From: Paraburkholderia caffeinitolerans | GTDB taxonomy: Bacteria; Pseudomonadota; Gammaproteobacteria; Burkholderiales; Burkholderiaceae | DNA: 64,000 nt | Assembly: GCF_902859945.1 (NCBI RefSeq) | Contig: NZ_CADIKL010000020.1 | Span: 1 to 64,000 of the forward strand | Reading direction: 5' to 3' | Shown: positions 7,523 to 15,115 of the stretch, one piece after another | Numbering within the stretch: position 1 is the first letter of the stretch | How the letters are laid out: every line of letters begins with the position of its first letter | The notes under the pieces: generated by a model | The model's input: the letters and a program-made list of their open reading frames with translations, nothing else | Told to the model about the DNA's origin: nothing | Database searches by the model: none | Made by a program: the position numbers and the translations under genes

Positions 7523-8159
7523 AGGTGACTTGAAGGTGACCTGAAAGCGGCCTCGCTGAGGGGACCATAAAGCGGCTGCGCAAAGCAGCCGGACAAGCGC
7601 CGAAGAAGCAGGCGACGAAGAGCCGGAAACGGCCATGAGGGTGCTGGACGGACTGTAGGGTGCAGGGGTGCCAGGCGGTCCCGCGCGGGGGCGCGGGTTC
7701 GTGCGGCGGGCGGCTCGCGTGTGTGGGCCGCCTTGTCCGCGTGGCTTGAGCCACGCTTGCGTTTGCTTGCGTTCGTGCGTGCGGCCCGGGTTTGCCGATG
7801 GCGATAGGGTGGATTATTCGCGCATCATTTGCTCACGAATTTGCCCCACGGCTGTCACGCTATTCTGCGTGTCGAATTTTTCTCCGTTTGCCTCCGTTTG
7901 CATTTGCCACATGACGTTTCCGCGAGGCCCATTAATTATTTTATTTTTCGCTTCGCCGAGATAATGCGTATTGCATAAGCATGTTATGCCAATACGTCGT
8001 CGTGTCGTTGCGCGTCTTCCTGCTTGTACCCCGCTTGTATCCCGCTTGTTCTGCGCTGCCTGACCCATTCGGCCGGATCTGCCGTTTGCCCGCTTGCTAT
8101 AGAATCTCGCTTTTGAATCCGCATCGGGTGCGCTCGCGCGCCCGCTCAGGGAAGCGCGC
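7523..8159. other. Long intergenic region ahead of thyA
   Basis: No credible gene is visible in these 637 bp. An 11-bp direct repeat (TTGAAGGTGAC) spans the stop codon of the activator gene at 7519-7540. A hairpin CGGCTGC-GCAAA-GCAGCCG lies at 7573-7591 without a T-tract. The stretch 7810-7985 is AT-rich for this window. Three copies of GCTTGT at 8022, 8033 and 8044 are exactly 11 bp apart. A -10-like TATAGAAT at 8098-8105 is the likely thyA promoter core, with no good -35 box. Confidence 0.5.
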
Positions 8160-9131
8160 ATGAAACAGTACCTCGAGCTCGTCCGCTCGATTCTCGACAC
8201 CGGCACCTGGCAGGAAAACCGTACCGGCATCCGCACGATCAGCATGCCGGGCGCGATGTTGCGCTTCGATCTGCAACAGGGCTTCCCCGCTGTCACGACG
8301 AAAAAGCTCGCGTTCAAGTCGGCGGTGGGCGAGCTGATCGGCTTCTTGCGCGCCTCGCGCAGCGCGGCGGATTTCCGCGCGCTCGGCTGCAAGGTCTGGG
8401 ATGCCAATGCGAACGAGAACGCGCAGTGGTTGGCCAATCCGTACCGCCGCGGCACCGACGATCTGGGCGACGTCTACGGAGTTCAGTGGCGCCAGTGGCC
8501 CGCCTACAAGGTGCTCGACGCCGACGCGAGCGCGCAGCTTGCCGACGCGCAGTCGCGCGGCTACGCGCGCGTCAGTGAATTCAGCGAGAACGGCCGCCCG
8601 AAGGTGCTGCTCTACAAGGCGGTCGATCAGCTGCGCCAGTGTCTCGATACGATCATGAACAATCCCGCCGATCGCCGAATTCTGTTTCATGGCTGGAACC
8701 CAGCGGTGCTCGATGAAATCGCGCTGCCCGCGTGCCATCTGCTCTACCAATTCCTGCCGAACGTCGCGAAGCGCGAGATCTCGCTGTGCCTGTATATCCG
8801 CAGCAACGACGTCGGGCTCGGCACGCCGTTCAATCTGACCGAAGGCGCGGTGCTGCTGCATCTCGTCGGCCGCCTGACCGGCTATACGCCGCGATGGTTC
8901 ACGTACTTTATCGGCGACGCGCATATCTACGAGAACCAGCTCGGCATGCTCAACGAGCAACTGCGCCGCGAGCCCTATGAGAGCCCGCGCCTCGAGATCG
9001 CTTCGCGCGTGCCCGAGTACGCGAAAACCGGTATCTACGAGCCGGAGTGGCTCGAGAAAGTCGAGCCGTCGGACTTCTCGCTGGCTGGCTACCGGCATCA
9101 CGAACCGCTTACCGCGCCGATGGCGGTTTAG
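8160..9131 (+). CDS. thyA: Thymidylate synthase
   Basis: Makes dTMP from dUMP using methylene-tetrahydrofolate. At 323 residues it is the long form with the extra insertion also found in Lactobacillus-type enzymes, as is usual in Burkholderia, against 264 residues in E. coli. The catalytic Cys192 sits in LPACHLLYQF; the conserved RSNDVGLGTPFNL block and the dUMP-binding DAHIYENQ are present, as is the N-terminal Arg in QENRTGIRT. The usual neighbour folA does not follow; a convergent FecR/DUF6600 gene lies downstream instead. The ATG is preceded by GGGAAG. Confidence 0.97.
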   Translation: MKQYLELVRSILDTGTWQENRTGIRTISMPGAMLRFDLQQGFPAVTTKKLAFKSAVGELIGFLRASRSAADFRALGCKVWDANANENAQWLANPYRRGTDDLGDVYGVQWRQWPAYKVLDADASAQLADAQSRGYARVSEFSENGRPKVLLYKAVDQLRQCLDTIMNNPADRRILFHGWNPAVLDEIALPACHLLYQFLPNVAKREISLCLYIRSNDVGLGTPFNLTEGAVLLHLVGRLTGYTPRWFTYFIGDAHIYENQLGMLNEQLRREPYESPRLEIASRVPEYAKTGIYEPEWLEKVEPSDFSLAGYRHHEPLTAPMAV

Positions 9132-9180
9132 CGTGCTGAGGTAGTGCGGTGGCGCCTGGCTGGAGCCGCGCACGATAGAT

Positions 9181-9269
9181 AAAGCCCGCGAACGGTGAAT
9201 GAACTGCACCCCAAAGGTTGGATCGGTGTCCAACTTACGGGGTTCAGTTCAGAACGTTCGCGGGCTTTT
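9181..9269 (+). terminator. thyA terminator enclosing a nested palindrome
   Basis: Outer arms AAAGCCCGCGAACG (9181-9194) and CGTTCGCGGGCTTT (9255-9268) pair over 14 bp and end in TTTT, so this is the thyA terminator. It also serves the convergent gene from the left. The loop is a second palindrome at 9200-9251: TGAACTG/CAGTTCA, ACCCC/GGGGT and GTTGGA/TCCAAC pair around TCGGTG. The inner element resembles the fused ends of IS3-family elements, from memory. Confidence 0.75.
9200..9251. repeat. 52-bp nested palindrome, possible insertion-sequence scar
   Basis: Three stacked pairs of arms (7, 5 and 6 bp) form one near-perfect stem with a TCGGTG tip. It sits exactly in the loop of the thyA terminator. 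The TGAACTG...CCCC...GTTGGA pattern recalls the terminal repeats of IS3-family transposons common in Burkholderia, but no transposase is present. It could be a remnant or a small non-autonomous element. Confidence 0.5.
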
Positions 9270-9315
9270 GCGTTGATGGCGCGCGCTTTTTTTGCGCGCG
9301 CCGGGGCAGGTGGGC

Positions 9316-12012
9316 TTAGCCGCGATGGCGGTCGTCGTGGCCGCCACCACCCGCTTGCGGGTGCGGCTGGGGTTGAGGCTGCGGACGGGGCTCGGGGCGC
9401 GGCTGCGGCTGGGGCTGCGGCTGCGGGTGGAACTCGGCACGTGGTTGCGGCTGCGGTTGCGGGTGAAATTCCGCACGCGGTTGCGGCTGGGGCTGCGGAT
9501 GGTATTCCGCACGCGGCTGAGGTTGCTGCTGCGGTTGCGGACGCGGTGTTTCACGCGGCTGCGGCTGGGGCTGCGGATGGAACTCGGCCTGCGGTTGAGG
9601 CTGCGGGCGCGGTTGCTCGCGCGGCTGCGGCTGCGGATGAAAGTCGGCGCGTTGCTCCGGCTGCGCCTGGGGCTGCGGGTGGGCTTGCGCGCCCGCTTGC
9701 GGTCCGTGCGACGCGTTGCCGGCGGAGGGTTGCAGTATGCGAGCCGGCGCGCCGTCATGCGGCTGCTGCATTGCCGCGAGGGCTTGCTGGCGGCTCTCCT
9801 GACCCGGCGCTGCGCCGCCGGGCTGCCCACGCTGGGCAATCGGCGAGTGCGGTTGCATCCACGACGGCTGATGCGCCTCGCCCGGCGCACTCGCCATCGC
9901 GCGGCCATTCATGTTGCCGGCGGCTCCCGGCGTGCCGGGTGCGTGCGGCTGGCCGCCGGGCAGGGAACCCTGCGGTTGCGCACCTTCCGGCCGGCCGGCG
10001 AACTGCGGCGGACGCGGCACGCCATGCGCTTCGTTCGGCTGCCCGGCGGACGGGCCGTGGCCGTTCGCCATTGCGGGCGGCATGCCGGGCTGGCCGGGTT
10101 GCTGTCCGCGCATGGGCATGGACTCGTTGGGGCCATGCGGGCCGCCCTGGGCGAAAGCGCCCGGACGCGGCGGTTGACCCGGCGTTTGGCCTGGCATTTG
10201 AGCCGGCATTTGACCGCGCATCTGATTGGACGCCTGGCCGGGCGCGCCGTTGGGCCGCCCCGGCTGGCCGATGGGTTGGCCACCCAGTTGGCCGTTAGGC
10301 CGGCCCGTAGCGCCAATCACAGGCGAGTGCGGCGGCACGACGCGCACGTTCTGCTGCGGCCATCCTCCGTGCGAGGCGGGCGAGAACGGGGCGTGCGCCG
10401 GCGCGGAGACGCGCACGACGGGCGCGCCCGCGCCCGGCACGGCGCCGCCGCCACGGGCGAAACGCTGCGCGAGGTTGTCATGGAAGGCGGGCGGCGCAAC
10501 CGGTGCGCGCGTCGCTACCACTTGCCGCTGATTGAGCGACGCAGGCGGCCGGTAATCGGCGCGGCGCAGGTTCGGGCCGAAGCTGCCCTTGACCGGCGCG
10601 ATGCCAGGCGTGCCCGACTGGATGCGCGCGTTCTGCCACTGGCGCGGGTCGACGTGCTGCGCGAAGCGCGAGGTCGGCTGGCCGTGGACGAAGGCCGTGG
10701 CGGGCACGGCAGTCACGGCGCCTGGTACGCGGTAGTTCACGAACGTGTTGTTGTGCACATTGACGTTCGTGATATTCGTGACGTTTACATCGTGGCGGTA
10801 GTTATTGACGATCACGGTCTGATTCACGCGATCGTAGTAGCGCGGGCTCCAGTCGCCCCCATGCGGATGCCACGGCTCGCCCGGCCCGAGCGCGAACCAC
10901 GCGACGCCCGCCGCCGCCGCGCCGCCGATGGCGAGATTCACGCCCCAGTCGGGGCCGCCGCCGCCGCCGCCTACGAAGGCGACGAGCGCGGGCGCGTAGA
11001 CCGGCGGCGCGGTCTCGACGATCGGGCCCGGCACCCACGCCCACGAATCGTCGACTTGGGCCCAGCGGCCATAGTGATAAGGCGCGAAGCCCCACGGTGC
11101 GTCGTCCACCCACGTCCAGCCCCAAGGCGCTTGCCACACCCAGTGACCGTCGTGATACGGCGCCCAGCCCGACGGCACGTCGTTGGGCGTCCAGACCTCG
11201 CCATACTGCGGGCTTTGACGCCACGTACCGTTGGCGTCCAGATCCTGATAGCCGGGAATGTCGCGCGAGACATAGCGCGCCGAGACCGAGCGGTCCTCGG
11301 CTGCGTCGCGCGCGAGCGCCCACTGGTCGAAGGCATCGGGCGGCGGCGCGGCCTCGTTCTCGACCTGCTGCAGGTCGGTGCCGGCAAAGCGGATCTGCTG
11401 GCCCGCCGACATCGGCGTCTGACCGTTCTCGCCATACACCGTCACATTGCCGCTGCGCACCGTGACTGTCGTGGCGCTGCCATCGGGTGCGACGTCCACG
11501 CGATAGTCGCCGGGGCTCGTCACGCCGAGCGCGAGATTGGGCGTGTCGATTTCATACGCGCCGCCGGGGGGGAGTTCGCGCACGCGCGTCGAGAGCGTGC
11601 CTTGGGCGACTTTGAGCTGGGCGCTCGAGTCGTCGAGGTTGAGCACGTCGACGCTCGTTTGCGGGCCCATGCGCACCGCCGTCGAGCCGATATGCATCTG
11701 CGAGCGCGCATTCGCGTCGTTCCAGATCTGGTCGCCGGTCGTAAGCGGGCGGTTCAGCTGCGCATAGGACCAGTCGGTGGCGCCGGCCGGCTCGGTGGTC
11801 ACGTCACCCGCCATATAGTCGAGGCGCGCGACGCGTCCGGGCGGGTCGCCCGCGCCGGGCGCGGCTTGCGCCCAGGCGTTGGCGCCCGTGAGGCTGAACG
11901 CGAAAGCGGCGAGCACGGCGCCGGCGATCAGTGTGCGGCCATGCGGGCGGCGTGTCGCGACTTGCGAGTTCGGGTCTTCGTGCGTGGTGAGCGATGAGGT
12001 GCGCGTTGTCAT
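9316..12012 (-). CDS. FecR/DUF6600 secreted protein with Pro/Gln-rich repeat tail
   Basis: An 898-residue secreted protein with a signal peptide at about residues 28-49 (TGANAWA-Q). A FecR-like beta domain covers about 60-215 (GDQIWNDANARSQMHIGSTAVRMGPQT). A DUF6600 segment follows at about 230-340 with repeated Trp-rich strands (GWAPYHDGHWVWQAPWGWTWVDDAPWGFAPYHYGRW is its core, given here only as W/Y spacing). A glycine patch and an Asn/Val-rich stretch come next. Residues about 550-898 are low-complexity Pro, Gln, Gly, His and Arg, ending in tandem HPQPQPQPRAEF units. The family is widespread in Burkholderia and its role is unknown; FecR domains usually sense or scaffold in the periplasm. 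AGGAGA lies 6 bp before the ATG. The leader holds two strong hairpins. Confidence 0.8.
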   Translation of the reverse strand: MTTRTSSLTTHEDPNSQVATRRPHGRTLIAGAVLAAFAFSLTGANAWAQAAPGAGDPPGRVARLDYMAGDVTTEPAGATDWSYAQLNRPLTTGDQIWNDANARSQMHIGSTAVRMGPQTSVDVLNLDDSSAQLKVAQGTLSTRVRELPPGGAYEIDTPNLALGVTSPGDYRVDVAPDGSATTVTVRSGNVTVYGENGQTPMSAGQQIRFAGTDLQQVENEAAPPPDAFDQWALARDAAEDRSVSARYVSRDIPGYQDLDANGTWRQSPQYGEVWTPNDVPSGWAPYHDGHWVWQAPWGWTWVDDAPWGFAPYHYGRWAQVDDSWAWVPGPIVETAPPVYAPALVAFVGGGGGGPDWGVNLAIGGAAAAGVAWFALGPGEPWHPHGGDWSPRYYDRVNQTVIVNNYRHDVNVTNITNVNVHNNTFVNYRVPGAVTAVPATAFVHGQPTSRFAQHVDPRQWQNARIQSGTPGIAPVKGSFGPNLRRADYRPPASLNQRQVVATRAPVAPPAFHDNLAQRFARGGGAVPGAGAPVVRVSAPAHAPFSPASHGGWPQQNVRVVPPHSPVIGATGRPNGQLGGQPIGQPGRPNGAPGQASNQMRGQMPAQMPGQTPGQPPRPGAFAQGGPHGPNESMPMRGQQPGQPGMPPAMANGHGPSAGQPNEAHGVPRPPQFAGRPEGAQPQGSLPGGQPHAPGTPGAAGNMNGRAMASAPGEAHQPSWMQPHSPIAQRGQPGGAAPGQESRQQALAAMQQPHDGAPARILQPSAGNASHGPQAGAQAHPQPQAQPEQRADFHPQPQPREQPRPQPQPQAEFHPQPQPQPRETPRPQPQQQPQPRAEYHPQPQPQPRAEFHPQPQPQPRAEFHPQPQPQPQPRPEPRPQPQPQPHPQAGGGGHDDRHRG
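9340..9690. repeat. GCGGCTGCGG-type tandem DNA repeat coding for the PQ tail
   Basis: On the plus strand the block is a run of imperfect GCGGCTGGGGCTGCGG units, punctuated by GAATTCCGCAC or GAACTCGGC steps about 36-40 bp apart. On the coding strand these give HPQPQPQPRAEF-type units. Such repeats are prone to slippage and so to length variation between strains. Confidence 0.75.
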
Positions 12013-12028
12013 ATTGGTTCTCCTGTCG

Positions 12029-12101
12029 ATGGCACTTGGCGCTTTAGCGCCTTAGTGCCATCCCATGCACAGCACAGCGCCCCGAACGAATTTCGGGGCG
12101 C
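12029..12101 (-). promoter_or_regulatory. Two stem-loops in the leader of the DUF6600 gene
   Basis: The first stem pairs ATGGCACT (12029-12036) with AGTGCCAT (12054-12061) and GGCGC with GCGCC around TTTA. The second pairs GCGCCCCGAA (12077-12086) with TTCGGGGCGC (12092-12101). Neither has a T-tract in the coding direction. The first lies directly next to the AGGAGA ribosome site. The leader could control translation or mRNA stability. Confidence 0.45.
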
Positions 12102-12259
12102 CATGTGGGGAACTCTATCTGCCGCGCCTGTTTCAATGGGCGCTCAATTGTTAGGGCTTATGCACCAGATGTAACAGAACGTGTGCCTGTCCCTGGAAAG
12201 GCCGCTTTTCGATGCGCGTTAGCGGATTTTGTTGGGTATTTGTCAGCTTGTTGAGGTGC

Positions 12260-12973
12260 TTATGACGTCACGAAGGTGTCGAATTCGTGCTGGCCGAGCG
12301 GCGTGATGCGCAGCACTCGCGGGCGGCTCGCGCGCTCGACCCAGCCGTTCAAGGTAAAGCGTTCGAGCAGGGCCGCGCCGAGCGCGCCGCCCAGGTGCGG
12401 GCGCCGCTCGCTCCAGTCGAGGCAGGTGCAGGCGAAGCGCCGCCGGCGCGCGTGCAGCGCCTTCACGTCGACGCCCCAGTTCGAAAGCCGCGCGACGCCT
12501 TGCTCCGTCACTTCGAGATCGTCGTCATTGCGCACGAGCCATCCGCCTTCGACGAGCAGGTCGAACACGCGCACCGCGACTTCGCCCGCCATGTGGTCGT
12601 AGCAGGTGCGCGCGTGGCGCATCTCGACGGGCACGGTGCGCGCGGGGCGCGTCGCGGGCTGCGCGGGCGCGGCGGCGTGCGCGACGTTCATCAGCGCTTC
12701 GATGGCGGCGGCGACTTCGGCGGTGGCGATGCGGTAATAGCGGTGCCGCCCGCGTACTTCGGGCTTGAGCAGGCCGCCTTCGGCGAGCCGGGCGAGATGC
12801 GCGCTCGCGGCGGACGGCGAAAGGCCCGCGATCATAGTCAGTTCGCCGGCCGGCCGCGCGCTGCCGTCCATGAGCGCCCACAGCATGGCGGCGCGGCCGG
12901 GGTCGGCGAGCAGCGCCGCGACGCGCGCGAGGCCGGGGAAGTGGCTGGTTTCGTCGGTGGGGGGAAGAGGCAT
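12260..12973 (-). CDS. ArsR-like winged-helix transcriptional regulator
   Basis: A 237-residue protein with an N-terminal winged helix (about residues 12-95): ADPGRAAMLWALMDG, then the recognition-helix region GLSPSAASAHLARLAEGG and the wing RHRYYRI. That is the ArsR/SmtB pattern. A second winged-helix-like half follows (about 130-237: VFDLLVEGGWLVR...LLERFTLNGWVER). The two-domain length is about twice that of simple ArsR sensors. CTCLDWSERRPHLGG is the conserved C-terminal block of this subgroup. The typical CVC metal site is absent, so the ligand is unknown. GGGAG lies upstream of the ATG. Both neighbours are unrelated and face other ways, so it may act on itself or on a distant target. 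Confidence 0.8.
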   Translation of the reverse strand: MPLPPTDETSHFPGLARVAALLADPGRAAMLWALMDGSARPAGELTMIAGLSPSAASAHLARLAEGGLLKPEVRGRHRYYRIATAEVAAAIEALMNVAHAAAPAQPATRPARTVPVEMRHARTCYDHMAGEVAVRVFDLLVEGGWLVRNDDDLEVTEQGVARLSNWGVDVKALHARRRRFACTCLDWSERRPHLGGALGAALLERFTLNGWVERASRPRVLRITPLGQHEFDTFVTS

Positions 12974-13215
12974 GATGGCTCCCGTGCGGAACTGGCGGCT
13001 AGAACGGCACGGCTTGCGCCGGCTGTTCGTCCATGTGCTTACTCTAGCGAAATCAGCGATTCGACGTTTCAGGCTGCGGTGAAATATGGCGTGCGAATCT
13101 GGCCTGCAAACAAGGCGCGCAGGTGGGCGAGTGAGGCGCGACGTTGCCGACTTGCCGTGGAGGCCCGGCTGTGGCGCGCTAGAATGAATTTCTTTCTGGA
13201 AGCAAACAGTCAGTC

Positions 13216-13353
13216 ATGAAACGAATTCTGGCCCTTATGGCGATTGCGCTGCTGTGCACGGCCTGCGCTGGCGGCACCGCACCGTCGAACAGCACCGCGA
13301 GCGGCATCACGATGTACGGCACGATTGACGAGGGCATCACGATTCACAAATAA
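13216..13353 (+). CDS. 45-residue small secreted peptide or lipoprotein
   Basis: A very short gene with ATG and TAA in frame. The product starts MKRILALMAIALLCTACAGG: positive start, hydrophobic core and a Cys in a lipobox-like position (CTA-C, weak because Leu is usual at -3). The mature part is only about 28 residues and ends TMYGTIDEGITIHK. GGAAG lies some 15 bp upstream, a little far. Comparable tiny lipoproteins occur singly in Burkholderia genomes, from memory and unverified. It stands alone between two divergent regulator genes. The role is unknown. Confidence 0.55.
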   Translation: MKRILALMAIALLCTACAGGTAPSNSTASGITMYGTIDEGITIHK

Positions 13354-13477
13354 CCGGCCAGGACAGACGATCCGGGCGCTGCCATACGTGGCAGAAATTG
13401 ACGCAAGATAGGCGAGTCTGCCAACGGCGCGCGTGCGATGATGGCCGCTTCGAGTCTTCATCGCCGTTTGCACTCCT

Positions 13478-14491
13478 ATGTCCGCGTCTCCTTGCGTGCG
13501 CCACGTGGTTTTCGCGGTTGCACCCGATCTCGTGCTGCTCGACGCCTGCGGGCCGGTCGAGGCTTTCTGGCGGGCCGAACTGGCGATGCGCGCAGGCCGC
13601 GCCACGGATTCCACCGATCCCTGCGTCTACCGCGTCACGCTCGCCTCGGTGGAGGGCGGTGTGCTGCCCACGTTCGCGGGCATGCCGGTCGTCACCGAGC
13701 GGCTCGACACGCTCGACGCCACCGCCATCGACACGCTGATCATCCCGGGCGTTCCCATCGACGATTCGACCGTGCTGCAGCCCGAACTCGTCGCCTGGAT
13801 CGCCGCCGCCGCACCGCGCGCGCGGCGTGTCGCCTCGGTCTGCACCGGCGCGTTTTACCTTGCCGCAGCGAGTCTGCTCGATGGCCGGCGCGCCACTACA
13901 CACTGGCTCAACGCGGCGCAGCTTGCGCGCCGTTTTCCGCGTGTGAATGTCGACCCCGAGCCGATCTTCGTGCGCGACGAGCGCGACGGCCGGGTGATCT
14001 GGACCTCGGCGGGCGTGACAGCCGGCATCGATCTCGCGCTCGCGCTGATCGAGGAAGACTGCGGCCACGCGGTCGCCATGCGTGCCGCGCGGCGACTCGT
14101 CGTGTTCATGAAACGTCCGGGCGGCCAGGCGCAGTTCAGCGAGGCGCTGGAGGCGCAAAGCGCGGCGGGCGGTGCATTCGACGCGCTGCATGGCTGGATG
14201 GCCGCGAACCTGCATAGGGAGTTGAGCGTCGAGCGTCTCGCCGAAGCGGCGCGCATGAGCCCGCGCACCTTCGCGCGGCGCTATGTCGAGTCGGTGGGGC
14301 GAACGCCTGCGCGCACCGTCTCGGCCATGCGCGTGGAAGCCGCTGCGCACGCGCTCGCGCAGTCGCGCCTTCCCCTCAAGCGCATTGCCGCGGACTGCGG
14401 TTTCGGCACCGAGCAGAACCTGCGGCGCGCGTTCGAGCGGCGCTATGGCGTGCTGCCGCTCGACTACCGGACGCGGTTTTCATCGGCCTGA
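13478..14491 (+). CDS. GlxA-like AraC-family regulator (DJ-1/PfpI + HTH)
   Basis: A 337-residue protein. Residues about 8-175 form a DJ-1/PfpI-type domain with the nucleophile-elbow motif VASVCTGAFYLAAASLLDGR, including a Cys in the usual place, and TTHW after it. The C-terminal 100 residues hold two AraC helix-turn-helices (LSVERLAEAARMSPRTFARRYVE and LKRIAADCGFGTEQNLRRAFERRYG). This fold pairing is the GlxA/FtrA type, often controlling genes for amines, quaternary ammonium compounds or drugs. No obvious target lies adjacent; the downstream thioesterase has its own -10 box. Confidence 0.88.
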   Translation: MSASPCVRHVVFAVAPDLVLLDACGPVEAFWRAELAMRAGRATDSTDPCVYRVTLASVEGGVLPTFAGMPVVTERLDTLDATAIDTLIIPGVPIDDSTVLQPELVAWIAAAAPRARRVASVCTGAFYLAAASLLDGRRATTHWLNAAQLARRFPRVNVDPEPIFVRDERDGRVIWTSAGVTAGIDLALALIEEDCGHAVAMRAARRLVVFMKRPGGQAQFSEALEAQSAAGGAFDALHGWMAANLHRELSVERLAEAARMSPRTFARRYVESVGRTPARTVSAMRVEAAAHALAQSRLPLKRIAADCGFGTEQNLRRAFERRYGVLPLDYRTRFSSA

Positions 14492-14535
14492 GCGCGCGGA
14501 GCGTCGGCGGATGACTGGATGACATACGGCGCTCG

Positions 14536-14541
14536 TATAAT
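14536..14541 (+). promoter_or_regulatory. Probable -10 box for the thioesterase gene
   Basis: A perfect TATAAT lies 60 bp before the ATG at 14602. A TGAC core about 19 bp upstream is a poor -35 box, so the call rests mainly on the -10. Confidence 0.45.
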
Positions 14542-14601
14542 CGACGCAACCCTATAACGACGCCTTGTCAGCAAGGCGCAACCCCCACGAGCGGAGCCAC
14601 C

Positions 14602-15105
14602 ATGAGTACGCCTTCCCAGCCGTTGGACCGTTCGGAAACGACGTTCCGTTTTCTTGCCGAGCCGACTTCCGTGAACTTCGGTGGCAAAGTCCACGGCGGC
14701 GCCCTGATGAAATGGATCGACGAAACCGCCTACGCGTGCGCTGCCGTCTGGTCGGGCCGCTATTGCGTGACGGTGAGCGTCGGCAACATCCGCTTTCGCC
14801 GGCCGATTCTGGTCGGCAACATGGTCGAGTTGCGCGCGCGCGTGGTGGCCACGGGCCGCACCTCGATGCACATCCACATCACCGTGCACGCGGGCGACCC
14901 GAAGAGTGGCCAGCTGCGCCTCACGACCGATTGCCTGATCGTGTTCGTCGCCGTCGACGAAAACGGCAACCCGATTCCCGTGCCGACCTTCGTGCCGGAA
15001 ACGGACGAGCAAAAGCGTCTCGCGAAATATGCGCTCGACGTGAAGGAAGCGCTCGACGCGATCGTCGAACTGAAGCCCGACGAAGTGGCGAAAGGCCGGA
15101 TCTGA
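14602..15105 (+). CDS. Acyl-CoA thioesterase, hotdog fold (YciA-like)
   Basis: A 167-residue single hotdog domain. The signature GGKVHGGALMKWIDETAYACA carries the usual acidic residue and the long helix. RRPILVGNMVELRARV and the later LIVFVAVDENGNPIPVP complete the fold. YciA-type enzymes hydrolyse acyl-CoA to free acid and CoA as hexamers in the cytoplasm. GGAG precedes the ATG. It converges with fumC with only about 10 bp between the stops. Confidence 0.9.
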   Translation: MSTPSQPLDRSETTFRFLAEPTSVNFGGKVHGGALMKWIDETAYACAAVWSGRYCVTVSVGNIRFRRPILVGNMVELRARVVATGRTSMHIHITVHAGDPKSGQLRLTTDCLIVFVAVDENGNPIPVPTFVPETDEQKRLAKYALDVKEALDAIVELKPDEVAKGRI

Positions 15106-15115
15106 TCGGCTGGGC

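Noticed and set aside
9200..9251. Intact insertion sequence at the thyA terminator
   Set aside because: Only 52 bp of palindrome and no transposase.
9340..9690. CRISPR-like repeats
   Set aside because: Units are imperfect, contiguous and in frame with a coding sequence; no spacers or cas genes.
9292..11997. Long open frame on the plus strand opposite the DUF6600 gene
   Set aside because: It is an Arg/Leu-rich mirror of high-GC coding DNA, has no ribosome site and no domain, and the minus-strand gene has signal peptide and family domains.
13478..14491. DJ-1-type domain as a working protease
   Set aside because: It is fused to an AraC DNA-binding domain; in GlxA-like regulators this half is a sensor.
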